A stretch of 7,820 bases of DNA from Flavobacterium sp. (GTDB lineage Bacteria; Bacteroidota; Bacteroidia; Flavobacteriales; Flavobacteriaceae), in contig NZ_JAGKWP010000106.1 in NCBI RefSeq assembly GCF_021151785.1, forward strand, positions 1-7,820. The letters are read 5' to 3'. This document shows, one piece after another, positions 1 to 5,560 of the stretch (position 1 is the stretch's first letter; every line of letters starts with the position of its first letter). Both the position numbers and the translations under genes were made by a program. Under the pieces are notes generated by a model. It had not been told where the DNA came from. It searched no databases and saw only the letters and a program-made list of their open reading frames with translations.

Positions 1-2
1 GA

Positions 3-902
3 TATGCACAGGTCTACATTGTAATGTTGATTTTTTCTATTTATTTTTCATTTACATTATCAAAAACAATAACCAAATCACTAACACAAATTTCGGAAAA
101 AATTGAATTAACCAGATTAAATCAACGCAATGAAAAATTAGCTTTGCAACCTGGCGATCAAGAAATCAATGCCTTAATTCAATCCTACAACAACATGGTG
201 GATGAACTTGAGGAAAGTGCTCAAAAATTGGCTCAAAGCGAACGTGAATATGCTTGGCGGGAAATGGCAAAACAAGTAGCACATGAAATTAAAAACCCAT
301 TAACACCAATGAAGTTAACGGTACAAAGTTTCCAACGAAAATTTAATCCTGATGACCCGAACATCACCCAAAAACTTAATGATTATTCAGAAACACTCAT
401 TCAACAAATTGATACCATGAGTGCTGTTGCAAATGCTTTTTCAAACTTTGCCTCTATGCCAGCACAAGATAACGAATCATTAAATATCGTTAAGGTTGCT
501 AAAATTGCATTAGAAATTTTTAATGAAGATTACATTCGTTTTATTTCTAATGAAGATGAAGTTATTCTTCACTTTGACAAAACACAATTGATACGTATCA
601 TTACTAATTTAGTAAAAAATGCCATTCAAGCAATCCCTGAAGAACAGAAAGAAAAATTAGTTGAAGTTAAATTGGAACGAACAAAATCAACAGTAAGACT
701 TTATGTTAAAGATAATGGAATAGGAATTGCTGAAGATCAAAAACAGTTAATCTTTGAACCAAAATTTACCACTAAAAATAGCGGAATGGGATTAGGATTA
801 GCAATAATAAAAAATATAGTAGAGAATTATAATGGATTCATTACTTTTGAATCAACCTTAGGACTAGGTTCAACCTTTTGTGTAGAATTACCCATAAAAT
901 AA
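3..902 (+). CDS. NtrY-like sensor histidine kinase, 3' part (5' end outside window)
   Basis: This is the C-terminal part of a membrane sensor histidine kinase that autophosphorylates on His and passes the phosphate to a response regulator. The frame is open to the left edge, so the ATG at 24 is internal and the true start lies outside. The first ~20 residues are hydrophobic and look like the last membrane helix. A HAMP-like segment follows (about 60-210), then the H-box with HEIKNPLTP, phospho-acceptor His at 282-284. The ATPase domain shows an N-box (TNLVKNAIQAI, around 603-635), a G1 box DNGIGI (711-728), an F-box (FEPKFTTK) and a G2 box GMGLGL (783-800). The H-box wording resembles the NtrY family. 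All catalytic boxes are intact. The input signal and partner regulator cannot be read here. The next gene starts 6 bases after the stop, so the two are probably cotranscribed. Confidence 0.9.
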   Translation, partial: YAQVYIVMLIFSIYFSFTLSKTITKSLTQISEKIELTRLNQRNEKLALQPGDQEINALIQSYNNMVDELEESAQKLAQSEREYAWREMAKQVAHEIKNPLTPMKLTVQSFQRKFNPDDPNITQKLNDYSETLIQQIDTMSAVANAFSNFASMPAQDNESLNIVKVAKIALEIFNEDYIRFISNEDEVILHFDKTQLIRIITNLVKNAIQAIPEEQKEKLVEVKLERTKSTVRLYVKDNGIGIAEDQKQLIFEPKFTTKNSGMGLGLAIIKNIVENYNGFITFESTLGLGSTFCVELPIK

Positions 903-908
903 ATCATA

Positions 909-1685
909 ATGGAAAATATTTTAATTGAAAAATCAAATCAAATAGCGGTTGTTACAATTAATAGACCAACCAAATTAAATGCCTTAAACAAAGCTACCAT
1001 TGAGGAATTACATCATGCTTTTGGAAGTTTAGAAAAAGATCCTGAAGTGAAAGCAATTATTATAACTGGCAGTGGTGAAAAAGCTTTTGTTGCAGGTGCA
1101 GACATCTCAGAATTTGCTCATTTTTCGGCAGAGCAAGGAAGAACATTGGCAGCTAAAGGACAGGAATTATTATTTGATTTTGTTCAAAATTTAAGTACAC
1201 CAGTTATTGCAGCTATTAATGGTTTTGCATTAGGAGGTGGATTAGAATTAGCTATGTCTTGTCATTTCAGAATTGCATCATCCAATGCTAAAATGGGATT
1301 ACCAGAAGTAACACTAGGCTTAATTCCAGGTTATGGAGGAACACAAAGATTAGCGCAATTAGTAGGCAAAGGAAGAGCTATGGAAATGATTATGACCGCT
1401 AGTATGATTGATGCTACAACTGCTCAAAACTACGGTTTAGTAAATCATGTGGTTACACAAGAAGAATTATTAGATTTCACCAAAGGAATTGCTATTAAAA
1501 TTACTGCTAATTCAAGTGTTGCTATAGCAAAAGCAATACAAGCCGTAAATGCTAATTATACAAACGGAGTAAACGGTTATGAGGTGGAAATCAATAATTT
1601 TGGTGCTTGCTTTGGTACAGAGGATTTTAAAGAAGGTACAACTGCTTTCCTAGAAAAAAGAAAAGCTATATTTCCAGGAAAATAA
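909..1685 (+). CDS. Enoyl-CoA hydratase / crotonase family protein
   Basis: This 258-residue cytosolic enzyme has the length of a single-domain crotonase and is predicted to add water across 2-enoyl-CoA esters (fatty acid, amino acid or butyrate-type metabolism). Visible landmarks are NALN near residue 24, the AFVAGADISEF oxyanion-hole segment (59-69), the second oxyanion segment ALGGGLELA (107-115) and GLPEVTLGLIPGYGGTQRL (130-148). The two catalytic glutamates of true hydratases are present at E113 and E133, with the same 20-residue spacing as Glu144/Glu164 of rat crotonase. This favours hydratase activity over a divergent crotonase-fold reaction; chain-length specificity is not readable. 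The ATG at 909 gives the canonical N-terminus, in an A-rich context without a Shine-Dalgarno motif. It lies 6 bases behind the histidine kinase gene and is followed by a hairpin at 1692-1725. Confidence 0.92.
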   Translation: MENILIEKSNQIAVVTINRPTKLNALNKATIEELHHAFGSLEKDPEVKAIIITGSGEKAFVAGADISEFAHFSAEQGRTLAAKGQELLFDFVQNLSTPVIAAINGFALGGGLELAMSCHFRIASSNAKMGLPEVTLGLIPGYGGTQRLAQLVGKGRAMEMIMTASMIDATTAQNYGLVNHVVTQEELLDFTKGIAIKITANSSVAIAKAIQAVNANYTNGVNGYEVEINNFGACFGTEDFKEGTTAFLEKRKAIFPGK

Positions 1686-1691
1686 ATAAAA

Positions 1692-1725
1692 AAAGCGCTA
1701 AACTTTATATGGAGTTTAGCGCTTT
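1692..1725. terminator. Perfect 13-bp hairpin, bidirectional terminator between crotonase gene and tRNA-Leu
   Basis: The arms 1692-1704 (AAAGCGCTAAACT) and 1713-1725 are perfectly complementary, with an 8-base loop. Read on the minus strand the stem is followed by a run of seven T and further T-rich sequence, which makes a good intrinsic terminator for the tRNA gene. Read on the plus strand the T-tract is only TTTCTAATT, so termination of the crotonase transcript is plausible but weaker. Confidence 0.85.
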
Positions 1726-1732
1726 CTAATTG

Positions 1733-1814
1733 TGCGGGTGATAGGACTCGAACCTACACACCTTGCGGCACCAGATCCTAAGTCTGGCGTGTCTACCAAT
1801 TTCACCACACCCGC
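1733..1814 (-). tRNA. tRNA-Leu (anticodon UAG)
   Basis: On the minus strand the sequence folds as a class II tRNA. The 7-bp acceptor stem is GCGGGTG/CACCCGC (1808-1814 with 1734-1740). The anticodon stem is CCAGA/TCTGG with the 7-base loop CTTAGGA, which places anticodon TAG at 1778-1780. A long variable arm (around TGCCGCAAGGTGT) and a T-loop region GGTTCGAGTCC complete it. The long variable arm and anticodon identify leucine, reading CUA and probably other CUN codons. Position 1733 gives the discriminator A; the next bases are CAA, so the CCA tail is not encoded and must be added after transcription. Confidence 0.96.
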
Positions 1815-1829
1815 AGTGGTATTGGACTG

Positions 1830-1860
1830 CAAATATAGAAACAAAGCATCTAAAACCAAA
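1830..1860 (-). promoter_or_regulatory. Promoter of tRNA-Leu (Bacteroidetes type)
   Basis: On the minus strand there is a TTTG (1857-1860), a 19-base spacer, then TATATTTG (1830-1837). This matches the Flavobacterium consensus TTG-N17-23-TAnnTTTG. A start a few bases downstream would leave a leader of roughly 10 bases before the tRNA 5' end at 1814. Confidence 0.8.
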
Positions 1861-1897
1861 TTTTATTTAACTTTTTTTGACAAAAAAATAAAGCAGT

Positions 1898-1917
1898 TTA
1901 GCTAAAACCATAGCTAA
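1898..1917. other. Small perfect hairpin in intergenic DNA
   Basis: TTAGCTA (1898-1904) and TAGCTAA (1911-1917) form a 7-bp stem with a 6-base loop. There is no T-run, so it does not look like a terminator. It lies between the dipeptidase terminator and the tRNA promoter. I see no ORF or RNA gene in 1861-1958, and the hairpin may be chance in AT-rich DNA. Confidence 0.3.
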
Positions 1918-1955
1918 TAACCAAGATATGAGTTTTTTACCAACAAAGCTTTGAC

Positions 1956-1987
1956 AAAAATAGCCTTAAGGATTTCTTAAGGCTATT
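1956..1987 (-). terminator. Intrinsic terminator of the M20 dipeptidase gene
   Basis: Minus-strand hairpin with perfect 12-bp arms at 1976-1987 and 1959-1970 and the 5-base loop 1971-1975. It is followed on that strand by a T-run (complement of the A-run at 1956-1960). It begins 5 bases after the dipeptidase stop codon. Confidence 0.9.
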
Positions 1988-1992
1988 CACTA

Positions 1993-3381
1993 TTATTTAC
2001 TCAATTCAGCAAAATATTTGTAAAACAATGGTATAGTTTCTATTCCTTTCAGATAATTAAAAACACCATAATGCTCATTAGGCGAATGAATAGCATCACT
2101 GTCTAATCCAAATCCCATCATGATGGTTTTACTTTTTAATTCTTGTTCAAATAAAGCAACAATGGGTATACTTCCTCCTGAACGAACAGGAATTGGTGTC
2201 ACGCCAAATGAATCAGAATAAGCTTTTGAAGCAGCTTGATATCCGATAGAATCAATTGGAGTCACATAGCCTTGTCCGCCATGATGAGGTGTTACTTTTA
2301 CTTTAACGGCATTTGGCGCAATACTTTCAAAATGTTTTTGAAATAATTGTGTAATTTCTTCCCAATCTTGGTTCGGAACCAATCGCATTGAAATTTTTGC
2401 ATACGCTTTACTTGCAATAACTGTTTTAGCCCCTTCGCCAGTATATCCTCCCCAAATTCCATTAACATCTAATGTAGGACGGATAGAATTTCTTTCGTTT
2501 GTAGTATAACCAGTTTCGCCATATTCTTCTGCAATATCCAATGCTTTATTATACGCCTCTTGACTAAATGGCCTTTTTGCCATTTGTGCACGTTCTTCTT
2601 GAGACAATTCTTCAACACGATCATAAAAACCAGGAATGGTAATATGATTGTTTTCGTCGTGTAAAGAAGCAATCATTTTGGTCAAAACATTTATCGGATT
2701 GGCTACAGCACCTCCGTATAAACCAGAATGTAAATCTCTATTTGGGCCAGTTACTTCTACTTCTACATAACTCAAACCTCTTAATCCAGTTGTGATAGAA
2801 GGTTGGGTGTTAGAAATCATACCCGTATCCGAAATTAAAATCACATCATTGGCTAATTTTTCGTGGTTACGTTCTACAAACCATCCCAAACTTTTAGAAC
2901 CTACTTCTTCCTCTCCTTCAATCATAAATTTCACGTTACAATGAAGGCAGTTGTTTTGAACCATATATTCAAAAGCTTTTACGTGCATGTACATTTGACC
3001 TTTATCATCACAAGCGCCTCTTGCAAAAATAGCACCTTCTGGATGTAATTCCGTTTTTTTGATTATAGGTTCAAAAGGAGGAGAGTCCCACAATTCAATT
3101 GGATCGGCAGGTTGCACATCATAATGACCATAAACTAAAACAGTAGGAAGCTTTGGGTCAATAATTTTTTCGCCAAAAACAATAGGATAGCCAGGAGTCT
3201 CGCATAACTCCACCACATCACATCCTGCTTTTTCTAAACTGTTTTTTACCGCATTTGCTGTGTCGATAACATCCTGAGCATAAGCACTATCTGCACTTAC
3301 TGAAGGGATTTTTAATAATTCAATTAATTCATTTAAAAAACGTTCTTTGTTTTCTTGAACGTATTGTTTTATGTTTTCCAT
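1993..3381 (-). CDS. M20-family metallodipeptidase (CNDP-like)
   Basis: A 462-residue di-zinc dipeptidase of the M20 family, related to carnosine dipeptidases and PepV-like enzymes; it should hydrolyse small peptides in the cytosol. No signal peptide is visible. All expected catalytic positions are present: H86 in GHYDVQP with D88 behind it, bridging D125 in GACDDKG, catalytic E158 and metal ligand E159 in EGEEEVGS, D185 in SDTG, and H432 in IHSPNEH. H218 in DLHSG matches the lid-domain histidine that, in CN2-type dimers, reaches into the neighbouring active site. The lid domain spans roughly residues 205-330. The length is normal for the family. The start at 3381 gives the usual N-terminus. 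The gene stands alone with its own terminator 5 bases after the stop and diverges from rpsP. The peptide preference cannot be inferred. Confidence 0.93.
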   Translation of the reverse strand: MENIKQYVQENKERFLNELIELLKIPSVSADSAYAQDVIDTANAVKNSLEKAGCDVVELCETPGYPIVFGEKIIDPKLPTVLVYGHYDVQPADPIELWDSPPFEPIIKKTELHPEGAIFARGACDDKGQMYMHVKAFEYMVQNNCLHCNVKFMIEGEEEVGSKSLGWFVERNHEKLANDVILISDTGMISNTQPSITTGLRGLSYVEVEVTGPNRDLHSGLYGGAVANPINVLTKMIASLHDENNHITIPGFYDRVEELSQEERAQMAKRPFSQEAYNKALDIAEEYGETGYTTNERNSIRPTLDVNGIWGGYTGEGAKTVIASKAYAKISMRLVPNQDWEEITQLFQKHFESIAPNAVKVKVTPHHGGQGYVTPIDSIGYQAASKAYSDSFGVTPIPVRSGGSIPIVALFEQELKSKTIMMGFGLDSDAIHSPNEHYGVFNYLKGIETIPLFYKYFAELSK

Positions 3382-3400
3382 GGTTGTTTATTGTAAAAGT

Positions 3401-3408
3401 CAAAGATA
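3401..3408 (-). promoter_or_regulatory. -7 element upstream of the dipeptidase gene
   Basis: On the minus strand this reads TATCTTTG, a perfect TAnnTTTG. It lies 20 bases upstream of the ATG at 3381, giving a leader of roughly 12-15 bases. No TTG is seen at the expected -33 distance, so the promoter is incomplete or weak. Confidence 0.55.
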
Positions 3409-3435
3409 AGTATTTGTCTTTTAATTATTTGTTTT

Positions 3436-3464
3436 TTGTGGTTTCAAAAAAAGTTGTACATTTG
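3436..3464 (+). promoter_or_regulatory. Promoter of the rpsP-rimM-trmN6 operon
   Basis: TTG (3436-3438), an 18-base spacer and TACATTTG (3457-3464) match the Flavobacterium consensus TTG-N17-23-TAnnTTTG. Transcription would start around 3470, giving a leader of about 40 bases before rpsP. Confidence 0.82.
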
Positions 3465-3478
3465 CACCCTTAATAACC

Positions 3479-3493
3479 GAGGTCGAGAACCTC
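3479..3493 (+). promoter_or_regulatory. Hairpin in the rpsP mRNA leader
   Basis: GAGGT (3479-3483) and ACCTC (3489-3493) form a 5-bp stem with loop CGAGA. It is GC-rich within an otherwise AT-rich leader and sits close to the predicted 5' end of the transcript. It may stabilise the mRNA or serve as a ribosomal-protein binding site. No T-run follows, so it is not a terminator. The function is inferred only from position. Confidence 0.4.
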
Positions 3494-3511
3494 AAATTAA
3501 TCAATTAGATT

Positions 3512-4066
3512 ATGTCAGTAAAAATTAGATTACAAAGACATGGTAAAAAAGGGAAACCTTTTTACTGGATCGTAGCGGCAGATGCGCGCGCAAAAAGAGA
3601 TGGTAAATTCTTAGAAAAATTAGGAACTTACAATCCAAACACTAACCCTGCTACTATCGATTTAAACATCGATAAAGCGGCTCAATGGTTATTCAATGGT
3701 GCACAACCTACGGATACTGCTAGAGCAATTTTATCTTACAAAGGGGCGTTATTAAAACACCACTTAGATGGAGGGGTAAGAAAAGGTGCTTTAACTCAAG
3801 AACAAGCAGATGCTAAATTAGCAGCTTGGTTAGAAGAAAAAGCAGGAAAAGTAGCTAATAAAGAAACTGGTTTAGCAAAAGCACAAGCAGATGCTAAAGC
3901 AGCGGCATTAAAAGCTGAAAAAGAAGCAAACGAAAAACGTATTGCTGCTCAAGCTGAGGCTGCAAAAGCAGCAGAAGCTACTGAAGAAGTAGTTGAGACT
4001 CCAGAAGTTGAAGCTGCTAATGAAGAAGCACCAGCTACAGAAGAAAACAACGAAACAGAAGCTTAA
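3512..4066 (+). CDS. rpsP: 30S ribosomal protein S16 with long C-terminal extension
   Basis: The first ~86 residues are canonical S16 (MSVKIRLQRHGKKGKPFYWI, then the GTYNP segment near 38-42 and the AILSYKG region near 72-78). S16 is a 30S assembly protein that binds 16S rRNA. The E. coli protein has 82 residues; this one has 184. The extra ~98 residues are low-complexity. Residues 87-155 are rich in Ala, Lys, Gln and Glu and likely helical or coiled-coil; the last ~30 are highly acidic and probably disordered. Such tails occur in S16 of Bacteroidetes as I recall, so it is a lineage trait rather than a fusion error. The ATG at 3512 yields the standard N-terminus without a Shine-Dalgarno motif. 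It is the first gene of an operon, followed by rimM after 12 bases. Confidence 0.97.
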   Translation: MSVKIRLQRHGKKGKPFYWIVAADARAKRDGKFLEKLGTYNPNTNPATIDLNIDKAAQWLFNGAQPTDTARAILSYKGALLKHHLDGGVRKGALTQEQADAKLAAWLEEKAGKVANKETGLAKAQADAKAAALKAEKEANEKRIAAQAEAAKAAEATEEVVETPEVEAANEEAPATEENNETEA

Positions 4067-4078
4067 TATAGTGCGATA

Positions 4079-4606
4079 ATGCGTAAAGACGAATGTTTCT
4101 ATTTAGGCAAAATCGCTAAAAAGTTTAGTTTCAAAGGCGAAGTTCTATGTTATTTAGACACAGACGAGCCTGAAATGTATCAAAATTTGGAATCAGTTTT
4201 CGTTCAAATGAATCGAAATCTGGTTCCATTTTTTATTGAACAATCTTCCCTACATAAAGATAAATTCCTTCGTGTAAAATTTGAAGAAGTTGATTCAGAG
4301 GCTGAAGCTGAAAATCTTTTGGGTTCTGAGTTGTATTTACCACTGACTTTATTACCTCAATTAGAAGGCAATCAATTTTATTACCATGAAATTATTGGTT
4401 TTAAAGTGGTTGATCAACGTTTAGGTGACATTGGAACGATTCATTCCATTATTGAAAATACCGCACAACCTCTTTTTGAAATATTCAAAGGAGAAAAACA
4501 AATCCTTATTCCTATGATTGACGATTTTATAGTAGAAGTGAATCGTTCTAAAAAGGAAATTACCATGAATACCCCAGTTGGATTAGTGGATTTGTACCTT
4601 GAATAA
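4079..4606 (+). CDS. rimM: Ribosome maturation factor RimM
   Basis: A 175-residue protein of typical RimM length. RimM helps mature the head of the 30S subunit and its 16S rRNA. The N-terminal RimM barrel starts with YLGKIAKKFSFKGEV (residues 8-22). The C-terminal PRC-barrel domain begins around YYHEIIGFKV (101-110) and contains ILIPMIDDFI (142-151), matching the family LIP-x-x-D-x-FI pattern, and ends in a GLVDLY motif (168-173). It lies 12 bases behind rpsP, the conserved rpsP-rimM pairing seen in most bacteria, and 23 bases before the methyltransferase gene. The ATG is preceded by ATAGTGCGATA with no Shine-Dalgarno motif, as usual in this phylum. Confidence 0.96.
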   Translation: MRKDECFYLGKIAKKFSFKGEVLCYLDTDEPEMYQNLESVFVQMNRNLVPFFIEQSSLHKDKFLRVKFEEVDSEAEAENLLGSELYLPLTLLPQLEGNQFYYHEIIGFKVVDQRLGDIGTIHSIIENTAQPLFEIFKGEKQILIPMIDDFIVEVNRSKKEITMNTPVGLVDLYLE

Positions 4607-4629
4607 AACGTAATAATTGAAATTTAAAT

Positions 4630-5334
4630 ATGTTTCAATTCAAACAATTTGCTATAGAACAAGACCGCTGTGCCATGAAAGTAGGAACAGATGGTGTTTT
4701 ACTTGGAGCATGGACGCCATTAATTAATCATCCATTTTCAATTTTAGACATTGGCGCAGGTACAGGTTTAATTGCTTTAATGTTAGCACAAAGAAGTCAA
4801 GCCGAACAGATTGATGCAATCGAAATTGATGCCGATGCGTATGAACAATGTGTGGAAAATTTTGAAAATTCACCATGGAATGACCGCTTGTATTGTTATC
4901 ATGCAGGTTTAGATGAATTTGTGGATGAAGTAGAAGAGTTGTTTGATGTTATTGTTTCTAATCCGCCTTTTTATACAGATGAATTTAAATCGGGCGATGA
5001 AAAACGCGATTTTGCTCGGTTTGAAGACGCATTGCCTTTTGAAGAATTAATTGAAGCAGCCGATTTTTTTCTTTCTGACGCTGGAATTTTCTCTGTTATA
5101 ATTCCTTATAAAGAAGAACAACATTTCCTTCAGTTATGTCAGGAACACGGGTTGTTTCCCTTAAAAATTACTCGTGTAAAAGGTACACCTACAACAGAAA
5201 TTAAGCGAAGTTTATTGGCTTTTACTCGAATTCAACAAGCACCTTTCATTGATGAATTGGTTATAGAAACTGCTCGTCATCAATACACTCCAGAATATAT
5301 TGAATTGACAAAGGATTTTTATTTAAAGATGTGA
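4630..5334 (+). CDS. trmN6: tRNA1(Val) (adenine(37)-N6)-methyltransferase, TrmN6/YfiC-like
   Basis: A 234-residue class I S-adenosylmethionine-dependent methyltransferase. The family N6-methylates A37 next to the anticodon of tRNA1(Val). Evidence: the N-terminal signature MKVGTDGVLLGAW (16-28), SAM-binding motif I LDIGAGTGLIAL (39-50), acidic motif II EIDADA (65-70), and catalytic NPPF at 111-114 in the VSNPPFY context typical of adenine-N6 enzymes. The length matches YfiC (about 245 residues). It is the third gene of the rpsP-rimM unit, fitting a translation role. In many bacteria trmD and rplS follow rimM; neither is here. The exact tRNA target is inferred from the family. No strong terminator follows the TGA at 5332-5334. 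Confidence 0.92.
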   Translation: MFQFKQFAIEQDRCAMKVGTDGVLLGAWTPLINHPFSILDIGAGTGLIALMLAQRSQAEQIDAIEIDADAYEQCVENFENSPWNDRLYCYHAGLDEFVDEVEELFDVIVSNPPFYTDEFKSGDEKRDFARFEDALPFEELIEAADFFLSDAGIFSVIIPYKEEQHFLQLCQEHGLFPLKITRVKGTPTTEIKRSLLAFTRIQQAPFIDELVIETARHQYTPEYIELTKDFYLKM

Positions 5335-5396
5335 TTTTAACTTCTGTTATTCAATATTATTTATCACATTTTCACATTCTTTTGTTAAAAATTATA

Positions 5397-5404
5397 TATT
5401 TTTG
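5397..5404 (+). promoter_or_regulatory. -7 element upstream of the long glutaryl-CoA dehydrogenase leader
   Basis: TATTTTTG matches TAnnTTTG. A TTTG at 5381-5384 is only 12 bases away, too close for the usual 17-23 spacing, so the -33 element is missing or degenerate. A start near 5410 would give a leader of about 150 bases, much longer than those of the other genes here. Confidence 0.5.
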
Positions 5405-5465
5405 TATTCGCTAAGTTAAAGAGTACGTACCTAGAGTATAAAAACAAACAAAAACACACAAATTA

Positions 5466-5530
5466 TTATGACATCGCTACTAATTAAAAGTTCGCGTATG
5501 CAACACAACTATTAAAAAGCGATGCCATAA
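5466..5530 (+). promoter_or_regulatory. Long inverted repeat in the dehydrogenase leader, candidate regulatory RNA
   Basis: The arms TTATGACATCGCT (5466-5478) and AGCGATGCCATAA (5518-5530) pair over 13 positions with a single A-C mismatch and enclose a 39-base loop. A small inner stem, GTT-C-GC/GC-AAC around GTAT, is possible at about 5490-5504. The right arm has no following T-run, so it is not an intrinsic terminator. It ends 30 bases before the dehydrogenase ATG and does not cover that start. The left arm contains the start codon of the 15-codon uORF, and the right arm begins 2 bases after its stop. Confidence 0.5.
5468..5515 (+). CDS. Candidate 15-codon upstream ORF / leader peptide
   Basis: ATG at 5468 to TAA at 5513 encodes MTSLLIKSSRMQHNY. 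It is preceded by an A/C-rich tract (5440-5467, AAAAACAAACAAAAACACAC and on), the kind of unstructured A-rich context that supports initiation in Bacteroidetes. It begins inside the left arm of the inverted repeat and stops 2 bases before the right arm, so translation would keep that stem open. Codons 4 and 5 are tandem CTA leucine codons, whereas TTA is the common leucine codon in the neighbouring genes. I do not recognise the peptide with certainty. It could be a leader peptide, part of a structured RNA that happens to be open, or chance. Confidence 0.4.
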   Translation: MTSLLIKSSRMQHNY

Positions 5531-5560
5531 GTTACAAATGAAAAATTAAAACTTAAACTT

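Noticed and set aside
24..26. ATG as start of the histidine kinase
   Set aside because: The frame is open to position 3 with hydrophobic residues continuing the membrane helix, and a HAMP kinase needs more N-terminal sequence; the start is outside the window.
1944..1953. Palindrome CAAAGCTTTG as an operator
   Set aside because: A single 10-base palindrome in AT-rich DNA beside a terminator, with no promoter near it; chance is sufficient.
2469..2672. 67-codon open frame on the minus strand
   Set aside because: It lies wholly inside the dipeptidase gene in another frame and has no recognisable protein features.
2863..3048. 61-codon open frame on the plus strand
   Set aside because: It is antisense to the conserved catalytic region of the dipeptidase, with no family resemblance and a composition explained by that gene.
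5329..5369. ATGTGAT/ATCACAT pairing as the trmN6 terminator
   Set aside because: AT-rich 7-bp stem with a 27-base loop overlapping the stop codon; far weaker than the other terminators here, so not annotated as one.
5423..5430. Palindrome GTACGTAC as a regulator site
   Set aside because: Only 8 bases, with flanks that do not extend the symmetry; too short to support a binding site alone.
5537..5548. Three-codon mini-ORF (ATG AAA AAT TAA) before the dehydrogenase
   Set aside because: Expected by chance in an A-rich leader and not associated with any structure.
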